DNA of 64,000 nucleotides from an uncultured Rhizobiaceae group bacterium (GTDB taxonomy: Bacteria > Pseudomonadota > Alphaproteobacteria > Rhizobiales > Rhizobiaceae): positions 597,150 to 661,149 of the forward strand of contig CANMVS010000001.1 in the NCBI GenBank assembly GCA_947501445.1, given 5' to 3'. The position numbers were made by a program, and so were the translations under genes. Below the pieces are notes generated by a model. That model did not search any database. It was not told the DNA's origin and was given only the letters and a program-made list of their open reading frames with translations. Shown here in pieces: positions 1 to 8,282 of this stretch; within the stretch, counting starts at the first letter, position 1; each line of letters starts with the position of its first letter.

Positions 1-50
1 CCTGCAGGTCTCATTGTCCAAATTGCTGCATATTTTGTCATGAGACCAGC
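1..50. repeat. Inverted repeat at window edge
   Basis: The octamer GGTCTCAT near position 8 and ATGAGACC near position 41 are perfect reverse complements separated by about 25 bases. No U-rich tail follows on either strand, so a terminator is not obvious. It lies outside the hairpin repeat that follows. The upstream gene is off the window, so its role cannot be judged. Confidence 0.3.
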
Positions 51-100
51 CGTTCATGATTGACTGCGATGCGTCAGCGCATCACATATTGTCTGGAGCA

Positions 101-192
101 ATCCAGGTTTTGACGGAATCGGCAAAACCTGAATGCATCGATAAAATCAAAGGCCGACACCGTTGTCCCGTTTCTGACAAAACGTAAAACGG
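101..192 (+). repeat. Two-hairpin intergenic repeat, copy 1
   Basis: Full-length copy of a dispersed element. The left hairpin pairs CCAGGTTTTG with CAAAACCTG around the loop ACGGAATCGG. A linker with the core AAAATCAAAGGCCGACACCG follows. The right hairpin pairs CCGTTT with AAACGG around TGACAAAACGT. It ends about 28 bases before the uvrC start codon, so it probably lies in the uvrC 5' untranslated region or between genes. Confidence 0.8.
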
Positions 193-220
193 TCTTAATA
201 AGTCCTGCCGGAAAGAAACG

Positions 221-2224
221 ATGACGAAAACCACCGCCCCAACACCTGATGCAACGACCGCTAGCGGATCGGTGGATGCGTTTGAGGGTTGGGAAGATGC
301 AGGAAGGGTCAGTCCCGAATTGCGGGGCGCTGAATTAATACAGGCCTATGTCAAACTGCTGCCAAATGCACCAGGCGTATACCGTATGTTCAACGAGGGC
401 GGCGATGTCCTTTATGTGGGCAAAGCCCACAGCTTAAAAAAGCGGGTCGCCAATTATGCACAAGGGCGCGGTCATACAAACCGTATCGCCAATATGGTGC
501 GTGCCACGGCCAATATGGAGTTCATTACCACCCGAACGGAAACAGAAGCGCTTTTATTGGAAGCGAATCTTATCAAACGGTTGCGACCGCGCTTTAACGT
601 TTTGCTGCGGGATGACAAATCCTTTCCCTATATACTCCTATCCCAGGAGAATGACGCACCGGGCATCTACAAACACCGCGGTGCCAGATCAAGAAAGGGC
701 GCTTATTTCGGTCCATTTGCTTCGGCTCAGGCGGTTGATCGCACAATCAATTCCCTGCAGCGGGCCTTTTTGCTGCGCACCTGCACCGATTCGGTTTACG
801 AAAGCCGCACCCGTCCCTGCCTGTTGCATCAGATCAAACGCTGCGCTGCCCCCTGCACGGGTGAAGTCTCCACAGCTGACTATGCTGCAATGGTTGGAGA
901 GGCGCGGGATTTTCTTTCCGGCAAAAGCCAGAAGGTCAAATCCACGTTGTCGAATTCCATGCAGGATGCATCAGAATCACTGGATTTCGAGCGGGCAGCC
1001 ATTTATCGTGATCGATTGTCGGCCCTGTCTCACGTTCAAAGCCATCAGGGTATCAACCCGCAAACTGTCGAGGAAGCGGACGTCTTTGCCATCCACCAGG
1101 AAGGTGGCATGAGCTGCATTCAGGTTTTCTTTTTCCGCACCGGACAAAACTGGGGGAACAGAGCCTATTTTCCAAAAGCGGATTCGTCGCTGTCGACGGG
1201 TGAAATACTGGGCGCATTCCTGTCACAATTTTACGATGACAAACCATGCCCGCGGCAATTGCTGATTTCTGTTGCTGTTGAAGAACAAACGCTGCTTGCA
1301 GATGCATTCTCCATACGCGCCGGATACAAGGTTGTCATCAATGTGCCCAAGCGCGGTGAGAAACGCGATCTGATGGACCATGCACTTGCCAATGCAAAGG
1401 ACGCCCATAATCGCAGACTGGCGGAAACCTCAACCCAGGCAACGCTGCTTCAGGGGTTTGCCAATCTGTTTGAACTGGACAAGCCCCCCAAACGCATTGA
1501 AGTCTATGACAACTCCCACATCATGGGTACAAATGCGGTAGGCGGCATGATTGTTGCCGGACCAGAGGGTTTTGCCAAAAACCAGTATCGAAAGTTCAAT
1601 ATCAAATCCAAAGACATTACACCGGGCGATGATTTTGGCATGATGCGCGAAGTCATTGAACGCCGGTTCTCACGCCTGGTGAAAGAACATGGCGTACCTG
1701 TTGCACCGACTGCAAAGGCAGATGAGACAGACGAAGATGGTTCCACAGATTTAGCCATTCCGAGCTGGCCTGATGTGCTTTTGATCGATGGCGGACAAGG
1801 CCAGCTGTCCGCTGTTAATGGCGTGCTGGAACAACTTGGCCTAACCGGAAGTGTTACGGTGATCGGTGTCGCTAAAGGTGTGGACCGCGATGCCGGCCGT
1901 GAGCGCTTCTTTCGTGCCGGAAAGAATTCATTCTCCCTTCCGCCCCGCGATCCCGTACTTTATTTCATCCAGCGTATGCGCGATGAGGCTCACAGGTTTG
2001 CTATTGGCACCCACCGTGCACGACGTAAAAAGGAAATGGTCCGCAATCCGCTGGACGAGATTGCCGGGATTGGTCCGTCACGCAAAAGAGCGTTGCTACA
2101 CCATTTTGGTTCAGCAAAGGCAGTTTCGCGTGCCGGGCTGGATGATCTGATTTCAGTTGAAGGAATATCGGAGGCAATGGCACAGCTCATTTATGATCAT
2201 TTTCACGAAGATGCGAACAAGTGA
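221..2224 (+). CDS. uvrC: Excinuclease ABC subunit C
   Basis: UvrC makes the 3' and 5' incisions around bulky DNA lesions in nucleotide excision repair with UvrA and UvrB, in the cytoplasm. The 667-residue product has the N-terminal GIY-YIG nuclease (PGVY at about 51 and YVGKA at about 65). A UVR motif that contacts UvrB lies near 240-275 ([14 protein letters not shown]). The C-terminal RNase H-like nuclease carries YDNSH and [12 protein letters not shown]. Terminal helix-hairpin-helix motifs follow ([11 protein letters not shown] and [10 protein letters not shown]). The N-terminus has about 40 residues before the nuclease, as is common in Rhizobiales. ATG at 221 follows a GGAAAG ribosome site. 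Its neighbour pgsA is the usual partner in this order, separated here by a repeat. Confidence 0.97.
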   Translation: MTKTTAPTPDATTASGSVDAFEGWEDAGRVSPELRGAELIQAYVKLLPNAPGVYRMFNEGGDVLYVGKAHSLKKRVANYAQGRGHTNRIANMVRATANMEFITTRTETEALLLEANLIKRLRPRFNVLLRDDKSFPYILLSQENDAPGIYKHRGARSRKGAYFGPFASAQAVDRTINSLQRAFLLRTCTDSVYESRTRPCLLHQIKRCAAPCTGEVSTADYAAMVGEARDFLSGKSQKVKSTLSNSMQDASESLDFERAAIYRDRLSALSHVQSHQGINPQTVEEADVFAIHQEGGMSCIQVFFFRTGQNWGNRAYFPKADSSLSTGEILGAFLSQFYDDKPCPRQLLISVAVEEQTLLADAFSIRAGYKVVINVPKRGEKRDLMDHALANAKDAHNRRLAETSTQATLLQGFANLFELDKPPKRIEVYDNSHIMGTNAVGGMIVAGPEGFAKNQYRKFNIKSKDITPGDDFGMMREVIERRFSRLVKEHGVPVAPTAKADETDEDGSTDLAIPSWPDVLLIDGGQGQLSAVNGVLEQLGLTGSVTVIGVAKGVDRDAGRERFFRAGKNSFSLPPRDPVLYFIQRMRDEAHRFAIGTHRARRKKEMVRNPLDEIAGIGPSRKRALLHHFGSAKAVSRAGLDDLISVEGISEAMAQLIYDHFHEDANK

Positions 2225-2237
2225 CTACGCTTGCGCA

Positions 2238-2329
2238 ATTCAGGTTTTGATGGAATCGGCAATACCTGGATGCATCAATAAAATCATAGGCCGACACCGT
2301 TGATCCGTTTCTGACAAAATGTGAATTGG
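2238..2329 (+). repeat. Two-hairpin intergenic repeat, copy 2
   Basis: Full-length copy between uvrC and pgsA, starting 14 bases after the uvrC stop. The left arms are CAGGTTTTG and CAATACCTG. The linker retains AAATCATAGGCCGACACCG. The right hairpin is degenerate, with CCGTTTC against GAATTGG. Orientation is the same as copy 1. Confidence 0.8.
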
Positions 2330-2478
2330 ACTAATCAACTCAAATGCTGTCCGAGGCATCGGAAAAATTGCCACATAATGCATGAACAGTCTATCGACAG
2401 TGATTTGACAACATTGTTTGTTGACGCGACGAACGTTGCCCTATTTGTATGGGGCAAATTGATAATGGGTGGAACCCA

Positions 2479-3063
2479 ATGGCATCGCAGACATACAATA
2501 TCCCAAACCTGCTGACCTATGCGCGCATTGCAGCGGTACCGCTGATTGTGCTGTGCTTTTTTGTGGAAGGTCGCTTGCACGGTTCGGAACTTGCACGCTG
2601 GAGCGCTCTGGCGATCTATGTTGTCGCATCCATCACCGACTTCTTTGACGGATATCTGGCGCGTATTTGGAATCAGACATCCAATATTGGTCGCATGCTT
2701 GATCCGATTGCCGACAAATTGCTGGTTTCTTCCATTCTTTTGCTGCTGGCAGCCGATGGCACAATCGCAGGCTGGACCATCTGGGCTGCCATTATAATCC
2801 TTTGCCGTGAAATACTCGTATCAGGCCTTAGAGAATACCTGGCGGAACTGAAAGTCTCAGTGCCTGTTACCTGGCTTGCAAAATGGAAGACAACGGTCCA
2901 GATGGTTGCAATCGGTTTTTTGCTTGCCGGTCCTGCTGGCAGCAAAATTCTCCCCTATACACTCGAGATAGGCATTGGGCTTTTGTGGATTGCTGCGCTC
3001 ATAACCATATATACCGGCTATGATTATTTCCGGGCCGGGCTGAAACACATAGTGGGGAATTGA
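2479..3063 (+). CDS. pgsA: CDP-diacylglycerol-glycerol-3-phosphate 3-phosphatidyltransferase
   Basis: PgsA transfers phosphatidyl from CDP-diacylglycerol to glycerol-3-phosphate, the committed step to phosphatidylglycerol and cardiolipin, in the inner membrane. The CDP-alcohol phosphatidyltransferase signature is complete: DFFDGYLAR followed by GRMLDPIADKL, giving D-x2-DG-x2-AR-x8-G-x3-D-x3-D. Several hydrophobic helices surround it. The product is 194 residues, normal for the family. I chose ATG 2479 (MASQTYNIPNLLT) over an in-frame ATG at 2449 because family members begin at this point and GGGTGG lies upstream. The stop overlaps the moaD start by one base, so translation is coupled. pgsA followed by moaD and moaE is typical of Rhizobiales. 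Confidence 0.93.
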   Translation: MASQTYNIPNLLTYARIAAVPLIVLCFFVEGRLHGSELARWSALAIYVVASITDFFDGYLARIWNQTSNIGRMLDPIADKLLVSSILLLLAADGTIAGWTIWAAIIILCREILVSGLREYLAELKVSVPVTWLAKWKTTVQMVAIGFLLAGPAGSKILPYTLEIGIGLLWIAALITIYTGYDYFRAGLKHIVGN

Positions 3064-3317
3064 TGGTTAAACTGGTGTATTTTGCCTGGGTCAGAGAACG
3101 CATCGGCAAAAGTGATGAAGAAATTGAATTGCCTGGCGATGTACGCACTGTTGGTGATCTGCTCACGCATCTCAAAACACGTGGAGAGGGATATGAACTG
3201 GCACTGGCCGTGCCTCGAGCCATTCATGTTGCAATCGACCAGCAGCACTGCCAACACTCAGACCCCATAGGCAATGCTTCGGAGATTGCACTTTTTCCGC
3301 CGATGACCGGGGGGTGA
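3063..3317 (+). CDS. moaD: Molybdopterin synthase small subunit MoaD
   Basis: MoaD is the ubiquitin-fold sulfur carrier of molybdopterin synthase. Its C-terminal glycine is activated as a thiocarboxylate and donates sulfur to cyclic pyranopterin monophosphate. The 84-residue product starts MVKLVYFAWVRERIG and ends in the diagnostic FPPMTGG. An in-frame TTG three bases upstream is a less likely start. The ATG shares a base with the pgsA stop codon, and the MoaD stop overlaps the moaE start, so the two synthase subunits are translationally coupled. Confidence 0.93.
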   Translation: MVKLVYFAWVRERIGKSDEEIELPGDVRTVGDLLTHLKTRGEGYELALAVPRAIHVAIDQQHCQHSDPIGNASEIALFPPMTGG

Positions 3318-3781
3318 TGATGACGCCAGCACCCCGGGTGAAAGTTCAAACTGAAGATTTTGATCTCCAAAAGGAGATTGATGATCTGACCGGTGCCAAC
3401 AGTAACATTGGCGCTGTAGTCAGTTTTTGCGGCTTGTGTCGCGACGAACAGGGCACGCTTGATGCGCTTGAACTGGAACACTATCCCGGCATGGCGGAAG
3501 CGGAAATGACACGCCTTGCCGAAGAGGCAATAAAGCGCTGGTCACTCGACGGGGTAAGCATCATTCACCGCCACGGCAAAATAACGCCCGGTGACAATAT
3601 TGTGCTTGTCCTGACAGCCTCTGTTCATCGTCAGGCTGCCTTTGAAGCCGCGTCGTTCCTGATGGATTTCATGAAGTCGAAAGCGCCCTTCTGGAAAAGA
3701 GAGCTTCTGAAGGATGGCCAAATCGGCTCATGGGTCGATGCCAGAGAGGCTGACGATGATGCACTCGAGCGCTGGCAATAG
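3317..3781 (+). CDS. moaE: Molybdopterin synthase catalytic subunit MoaE
   Basis: MoaE is the large subunit of molybdopterin synthase and, with two MoaD chains, inserts the dithiolene sulfurs into precursor Z. Conserved stretches include GAVVSFCGLCRD (about residues 32-43), LELEHYPGMAE, the HRHGKITPGD segment, and the C-terminal VHRQAAFEA and KSKAPFWKRE. The last of these carries the catalytic lysines. The length of about 154 residues is normal. Two consecutive ATG codons, at 3317 and 3320, are possible starts, and the first overlaps the moaD stop. A strong bidirectional terminator lies just downstream, before convergent ndk. Confidence 0.93.
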   Translation: MMTPAPRVKVQTEDFDLQKEIDDLTGANSNIGAVVSFCGLCRDEQGTLDALELEHYPGMAEAEMTRLAEEAIKRWSLDGVSIIHRHGKITPGDNIVLVLTASVHRQAAFEAASFLMDFMKSKAPFWKRELLKDGQIGSWVDAREADDDALERWQ

Positions 3782-3801
3782 AGCAATTTGACTGACAGCA
3801 A

Positions 3802-3837
3802 AAAAAAGCCGCTGTCTTTTCGGGACAGCGGCTTTTT
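3802..3837. terminator. Bidirectional intrinsic terminator moaE/ndk
   Basis: AAAAGCCGCTGTC and GACAGCGGCTTTT form a perfect GC-rich stem around a seven-base loop, with an A-run before and a T-run after. It sits between the convergent moaE and ndk stops, so it can end transcription from both sides. Confidence 0.9.
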
Positions 3838-3861
3838 AAAACTTCGTCACTGGTTATGGAA

Positions 3862-4284
3862 TTAACCAACCAGCTCCGTACCAGAAAACCAATAGGCAAT
3901 TTCTTCAGCTGCTGTTTCAGGCGCATCTGAACCGTGGGCAGAGTTTTCGCCGATGGACAGCGCGAAAGTTTTACGGATCGTACCTTCATCTGCATCTGCA
4001 GGGTTGGTAGCACCCATGATTTCGCGGTTCTTGGCAATCGCATCTTCACCTTCCAGCACCTGAACGATAGTCGGGCCTGAAGACATGAACTCTGTCAGTT
4101 CGCCGAAGAAGGGACGTTCTTTGTGAACAGCATAAAAACCTTCAGCTTCGCGCAGGCTCATCCACACACGCTTCGAAGCAATAACCCGCAGGCCGCCGTC
4201 TTCCAGCATTTTGGTGATTGCACCTGTCAGGTTGCGTTTTGTCGCGTCGGGCTTAATCATCGAGAATGTACGTTCGATCGCCAT
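3862..4284 (-). CDS. ndk: Nucleoside-diphosphate kinase
   Basis: Ndk transfers the gamma-phosphate of ATP to nucleoside diphosphates through a phosphohistidine, balancing nucleotide pools. The 140-residue product matches the family length. It starts [18 protein letters not shown] and contains the active-site motif GENSAHGSD with the catalytic histidine at about residue 117. It is encoded alone on the minus strand, convergent with moaE and sharing its terminator. Confidence 0.97.
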   Translation of the reverse strand: MAIERTFSMIKPDATKRNLTGAITKMLEDGGLRVIASKRVWMSLREAEGFYAVHKERPFFGELTEFMSSGPTIVQVLEGEDAIAKNREIMGATNPADADEGTIRKTFALSIGENSAHGSDAPETAAEEIAYWFSGTELVG

Positions 4285-4414
4285 GATCTCATGTTCCTTG
4301 CATTAATTTGCGGGAGAATTGCGCGCTCTATAACCCTGCCCGGGCGGCAAGACAAGTCTCAGCTTGCCAGCCTCTGCGCGGGTCGGGGAATTTTACACCA
4401 AACGAAGTAGAAAT

Positions 4415-5107
4415 TCAGGCTGCGGCAGCCACGGCACGACCAATTCCATCATGCAGATCCAGACAACGCTCGAACCAGTCTGAAACCGGATCATCTGCCT
4501 TCAGTACGTCATGCGCCGAACACACACGCGCCCATTGAAACGCACCAAACACAATATAATCGGCAAACAGCGGCGTTTCGCCACCGATAAAGGGCTGCTT
4601 CTTGAGCATCATCCGCAACGGTTCCAGCCGCGCGGCCAAACCATCAAGGCGCTCCAGACCACCTGCAGCAACCTGTTCAAGCGTTGCGCCCATACGCGCC
4701 TCCCGGCTGTCGCGAAAATATGTCTGGTCTTCAGGCGTCAGCATCGCATGAATATCCACCAGCATATGGCCAGCGATTGTTGAATGAATCTGGGTTGCGG
4801 CAAAAGCCTCGACAAACCGTGCCGCTGATTTGCCCCCTTCGCCACCAAAAAGCGATGGCCGGTCGGGGTAACGTTCGTCAAGATAGACTGCAATTTCGAA
4901 AGAATCAGCCACGACTGTATCGCCATCACGCAGGATGGGAACAACCCTGCTTATGCCGCTTTCAACTTCGGATATGGCAGTAAATGGAACCGGTGAGCGT
5001 TCAAAAGCCAGGCCTTTGTGTGCCAGAGACATCACCGTCTTCCAGCAATGCGGGCTGAACGGGCGCGCTGTGTCCGCACCGCACAATTCGTAAAGTGTAA
5101 TTGTCAT
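4415..5107 (-). CDS. Glutathione S-transferase family protein
   Basis: A 230-residue GST-fold protein, probably cytoplasmic. The N-terminal thioredoxin-like domain (about residues 1-80) has FSPHCWKTVMSLAHKGL where glutathione-binding residues usually lie, then VVPILRDGD with the cis-proline and ADSFEIAVYLDERYP, which binds the gamma-glutamyl part of glutathione. An all-alpha C-terminal domain follows. The SPHCWKT segment resembles the beta-etherase/LigE-like and fungal-type GST branch. Substrate cannot be told from sequence. It is a single gene divergent from folD, with about 240 bases between the two starts. Confidence 0.85.
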   Translation of the reverse strand: MTITLYELCGADTARPFSPHCWKTVMSLAHKGLAFERSPVPFTAISEVESGISRVVPILRDGDTVVADSFEIAVYLDERYPDRPSLFGGEGGKSAARFVEAFAATQIHSTIAGHMLVDIHAMLTPEDQTYFRDSREARMGATLEQVAAGGLERLDGLAARLEPLRMMLKKQPFIGGETPLFADYIVFGAFQWARVCSAHDVLKADDPVSDWFERCLDLHDGIGRAVAAAA

Positions 5108-5313
5108 TAAATTCTCCGGAAATGAGTCATGAAATCTGCCGGCATATTGCCGGATTTACTCGGCAGTTCAACATGCGCGGACCAACCAATGGGCATTGTC
5201 TCTTGCGAATTGGATCAATTCCGGTCAATTCGGGTTGTTCCGCACCCGATTCGGTTTGGCGCACAGCTTCCAGAACCCGACGCTTTTGGGGTGGTGTGTT
5301 GTTACGCGTCTTT

Positions 5314-5319
5314 TATAAT
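5314..5319 (+). promoter_or_regulatory. Possible -10 box upstream of folD
   Basis: A perfect TATAAT hexamer lies 30 bases before the folD start codon. I see no good -35 hexamer at the usual spacing, so this is a weak call. The surrounding 5108-5349 stretch between the divergent GST and folD genes holds no gene and no riboswitch that I can recognise. Confidence 0.35.
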
Positions 5320-5349
5320 CAAACAAAAATTACGGGGATACTCAAAGCC

Positions 5350-6252
5350 ATGCCGAATTCCAACAAACTGCTCGACGGGCGCGCTATCGCTGCAAAAATG
5401 CACACGGAAACCGCAGCCGAGGTCGAGGCGCTCAAACAGGAAGGGTGGCCGGTCAAACTCGTGTCAATCTCAATCGGGGACGTGGAAGCGTCTGCCCTTT
5501 ATGTGCGCAATCAGCAGCGGGCGGCGGAAAAGACAGGTATCACCTTTGAACCACGCTACTATCCTGCCGATATCGGGCGCGACGAACTGGTCGGTATTAT
5601 CCAGGGGTTGAATACGGATCCGCGGGTAACCGGCATCATCATTCAGCGCCCTACCCCACCCCATTTGACCGAACGTCGTCTTCAGCGCACGGTTCATCCG
5701 TTGAAAGATGTGGAAGGCATGCATCCCTCCAACATAGGTGACATCGTTTACAATGATCTGAAGATGGGACCCTGTACGGCGGTTGCCGCGGTGCAAATGC
5801 TCAAGTCAACCAATACTCGCCTGGAAGGTCTGGAGGTCACCGTGATTGGCCATTCGGCCATTGTTGGCAAGCCAATTGCCTTCCTGCTGATGGCAGAAGG
5901 TGCCACTGTTACCGTATGCCACCATGAGACCCGCAATATTGCAATGCATTCACGTTCCGCTGATGCGGTTTTTGTTGCGGTTGGCAAACCGGGTCTTGTC
6001 ACGGGTAATATGCTCAAGCCGGGTGCAGTCCTGATCGACATCGGTATCAACGAAATTGAAACACCTGACGGAACCAAGGTGGTTGGCGACGCTGACTTTG
6101 ATAGCTGTGCGGAGATTGCAGGCTGGATCACACCCGTGCCCGGTGGTGTTGGTCCAGTCACCGTTGCCACATTATTGCGCAATTCAGTTACCGCCGCACA
6201 CCTGCAGCGTGACCACTATGCATCGGAATTTGCCACCCGAAAGAGCGTATAG
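5350..6252 (+). CDS. folD: FolD-family methylene-THF dehydrogenase, catalytic Lys replaced
   Basis: FolD normally interconverts 5,10-methylene-, methenyl- and 10-formyl-tetrahydrofolate using NADP. The 300-residue product matches the family in length and motifs: IIIQRPTPPHL, DVEGMHPSNIG, PCTAVAAVQML, the nucleotide-binding GHSAIVGKP and the C-terminal PGGVGPVTVATLLRN. The segment YVRNQQRAAEKTGI, however, has Gln55 where E. coli FolD has catalytic Lys54 (YVASKRKA), and DVDG has become DVEG. As I recall, changing the equivalent human Lys56 to Gln abolishes cyclohydrolase but not dehydrogenase activity, so this may be a dehydrogenase-only paralogue. ATG 5350 was chosen from family length and a preceding GGGGAT. 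The frame stays open upstream to 5101. Confidence 0.88.
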   Translation: MPNSNKLLDGRAIAAKMHTETAAEVEALKQEGWPVKLVSISIGDVEASALYVRNQQRAAEKTGITFEPRYYPADIGRDELVGIIQGLNTDPRVTGIIIQRPTPPHLTERRLQRTVHPLKDVEGMHPSNIGDIVYNDLKMGPCTAVAAVQMLKSTNTRLEGLEVTVIGHSAIVGKPIAFLLMAEGATVTVCHHETRNIAMHSRSADAVFVAVGKPGLVTGNMLKPGAVLIDIGINEIETPDGTKVVGDADFDSCAEIAGWITPVPGGVGPVTVATLLRNSVTAAHLQRDHYASEFATRKSV

Positions 6253-6352
6253 GTCGTTGACCGGCAGACAGGCGAGCGGAAAATCGTAAAGTTGAACGCC
6301 TCAATGTGAAATTTCGCTTGCGTTCCAATGTTCCGCCCGGCAATAAGCCCCC

Positions 6353-8233
6353 ATGCTCACCTTATCAGAATTATCCGCTCGCATTGCCGGGCGCCTGTTG
6401 ATTGATCACGCCACGCTTTCATTGCCCGAGGGTACGAAAGCGGGCTTTGTTGGACGCAACGGTACAGGCAAGTCCACCCTCTTTCGCATCATCACCGGTG
6501 ACCTGTCTCCTGAGACCGGTTTCGTGACGGTGCCACGCAATTGCCGTATCGGTCAGGTGGCACAGGAAGCGCCGGGCACAGAAGAACCGTTGATTGACAT
6601 CGTCCTCAATGCTGACCTCGAGCGCACGAGACTGATGCAGGAGGCAGACACCGCAACAGATCCGCACCGCATTGCAGAAATTCAGACAAGACTTGTCGAT
6701 ATTGATGCCCATTCGGCCGAGGCCCGTGCCGCCAGCATCCTGTCAGGTCTGGGGTTTGACAATGAGGCGCAGCGACGTCCTGCTTCCAGTTTTTCCGGTG
6801 GTTGGCGCATGCGTGTAGCGCTTGCTGCGGTTTTGTTCTCCGAACCTGATCTGTTGCTGCTGGATGAGCCAACAAACTATCTCGATCTGGAAGGTACGTT
6901 GTGGCTTGAAGAATATGTGCGCCGTTATCCACACACGGTGCTCATTATCAGCCATGACCGCGATCTTTTGAACAGGGCTGCCACGTCCATTGTTCATCTG
7001 GATCAGAAAAAACTGACATTTTACCGCGGCTCATTTGACCAGTTTGAAAGACAACGTGCAGAGGCACGCGAACTTCAGACGAAGATGCGCACCAAGCAAT
7101 TGGCACAGCGCAAACATATGGAAGCCTTTGTTGAGCGGTTTCGCTCCAAGGCATCCAAAGCCCGTCAGGCCCAATCGCGGATCAAGGCACTTGAGCGCAT
7201 GGGTACCGTTGCTGCGGTTGTCGATGACAATGTTCTGGGACTTAACTTTCCCGAGCCGGACAAGAAAGTTGCATCACCCATCATCGCGCTGGAACAGGCC
7301 GCAGTCGGATATGCGCCCGGTGCGCCCATATTGAATGGGCTTGATCTGCGCATCGACGCGGATGACCGCATTGCGCTGCTTGGCGCAAATGGCAATGGTA
7401 AATCGACTTTTGCCAAACTGATATCGGGAAAATTGCACCCCGAGCTTGGCCAGATGACCCGCGCGCCAAATCTGAAAATTGGTTATTTTGCGCAACACCA
7501 GCTGGATGACCTGGTTCCTGCTGACAATGCTGTTCAGCATGTGCGTAAACTGATGCCCGATGCACCGGAAGGCAAGGTACGTGGCCGCGTTGCACAAATG
7601 GGCCTGTCGACTGAAAAAATGAATACCCCTGCCAAGGACCTGTCCGGCGGCGAAAAGGCGCGGTTGCTCATGGGGCTGGCTACTTTTGATCGCCCCAATC
7701 TGCTGATCCTCGATGAGCCAACCAACCACCTTGATATCGACAGCCGTTCTGCGTTGATCGCAGCCCTGAATGATTTTGATGGTGCCGTCATCCTGATTTC
7801 CCATGACCAGCATCTGATTGCAGCGACCGTCGAAAGACTGTGGTTGGTGCGCGATGGCACGGTCGCCACATATGAAGGCGATCTTGATGACTATAGATCA
7901 TTGATCATAGGCGGTTCAAAATCCGCCAGAAAGCCAAAAGACCAGGCCAGCAATCTATCCAAGGCAGAGCTGCGGCGCGCTGCAGCGGAGCGACGCAAAG
8001 AACTGGCGCCTCTGAAGAAAAAGATCAATGGAATTGAATCCTTAACGGCAAAACTTGCAATGCAGATTCAACACCTTGATGCGGAACTTGCAGACCCGGA
8101 CATCTATGAGAATGAACCGGAAAAGGCAGCAGAAATCGTCCTGAAGCACAGTGCCGCGAAAAAACAGCTCGCAGAAGCCGAGGATGAATGGATGCAGCTG
8201 TCCGACGAATATGAGGCAGCCAAGGTTCTGTAA
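6353..8233 (+). CDS. ABC-F family ATPase (Uup/YheS-like)
   Basis: A 626-residue soluble ABC protein with two nucleotide-binding domains and no membrane domain, typical of ABC-F factors that act on the ribosome. Domain 1 has Walker A GRNGTGKST (about 34-42), signature SGGWRMRVALA and Walker B LLLLDEPTNYLDL. Domain 2 has GANGNGKST, LSGGEKARLLMG and LLILDEPTNHLDI. A charged inter-domain linker near 225-280 (KMRTKQLAQRKHMEAFVERF) matches the P-site tRNA-interaction motif region. A C-terminal coiled coil (about 535-626) is rich in K, E and A. The YheS/Uup subfamily fits best. Resistance-type ABC-F function is not indicated. It is convergent with the DUF2339 gene. Confidence 0.93.
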   Translation: MLTLSELSARIAGRLLIDHATLSLPEGTKAGFVGRNGTGKSTLFRIITGDLSPETGFVTVPRNCRIGQVAQEAPGTEEPLIDIVLNADLERTRLMQEADTATDPHRIAEIQTRLVDIDAHSAEARAASILSGLGFDNEAQRRPASSFSGGWRMRVALAAVLFSEPDLLLLDEPTNYLDLEGTLWLEEYVRRYPHTVLIISHDRDLLNRAATSIVHLDQKKLTFYRGSFDQFERQRAEARELQTKMRTKQLAQRKHMEAFVERFRSKASKARQAQSRIKALERMGTVAAVVDDNVLGLNFPEPDKKVASPIIALEQAAVGYAPGAPILNGLDLRIDADDRIALLGANGNGKSTFAKLISGKLHPELGQMTRAPNLKIGYFAQHQLDDLVPADNAVQHVRKLMPDAPEGKVRGRVAQMGLSTEKMNTPAKDLSGGEKARLLMGLATFDRPNLLILDEPTNHLDIDSRSALIAALNDFDGAVILISHDQHLIAATVERLWLVRDGTVATYEGDLDDYRSLIIGGSKSARKPKDQASNLSKAELRRAAAERRKELAPLKKKINGIESLTAKLAMQIQHLDAELADPDIYENEPEKAAEIVLKHSAAKKQLAEAEDEWMQLSDEYEAAKVL

Positions 8234-8282
8234 CCCTGTCATAGCCGCACGGAACATTTGGGCCGGCGACGCCCTGTGTTCG

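Noticed and set aside
456..1112. Long open frame inside uvrC in another frame
   Set aside because: Its composition is unlike a protein and it lies wholly within a well-conserved gene. It is a shadow, like many others on both strands.
5108..5349. Folate riboswitch upstream of folD
   Set aside because: I looked for a conserved paired core and found only a five-base hairpin, so there is no basis for the call.
6353..8233. Antibiotic-resistance ABC-F protein
   Set aside because: Motifs and the C-terminal coiled coil fit the housekeeping Uup/YheS type, and nothing nearby suggests resistance.
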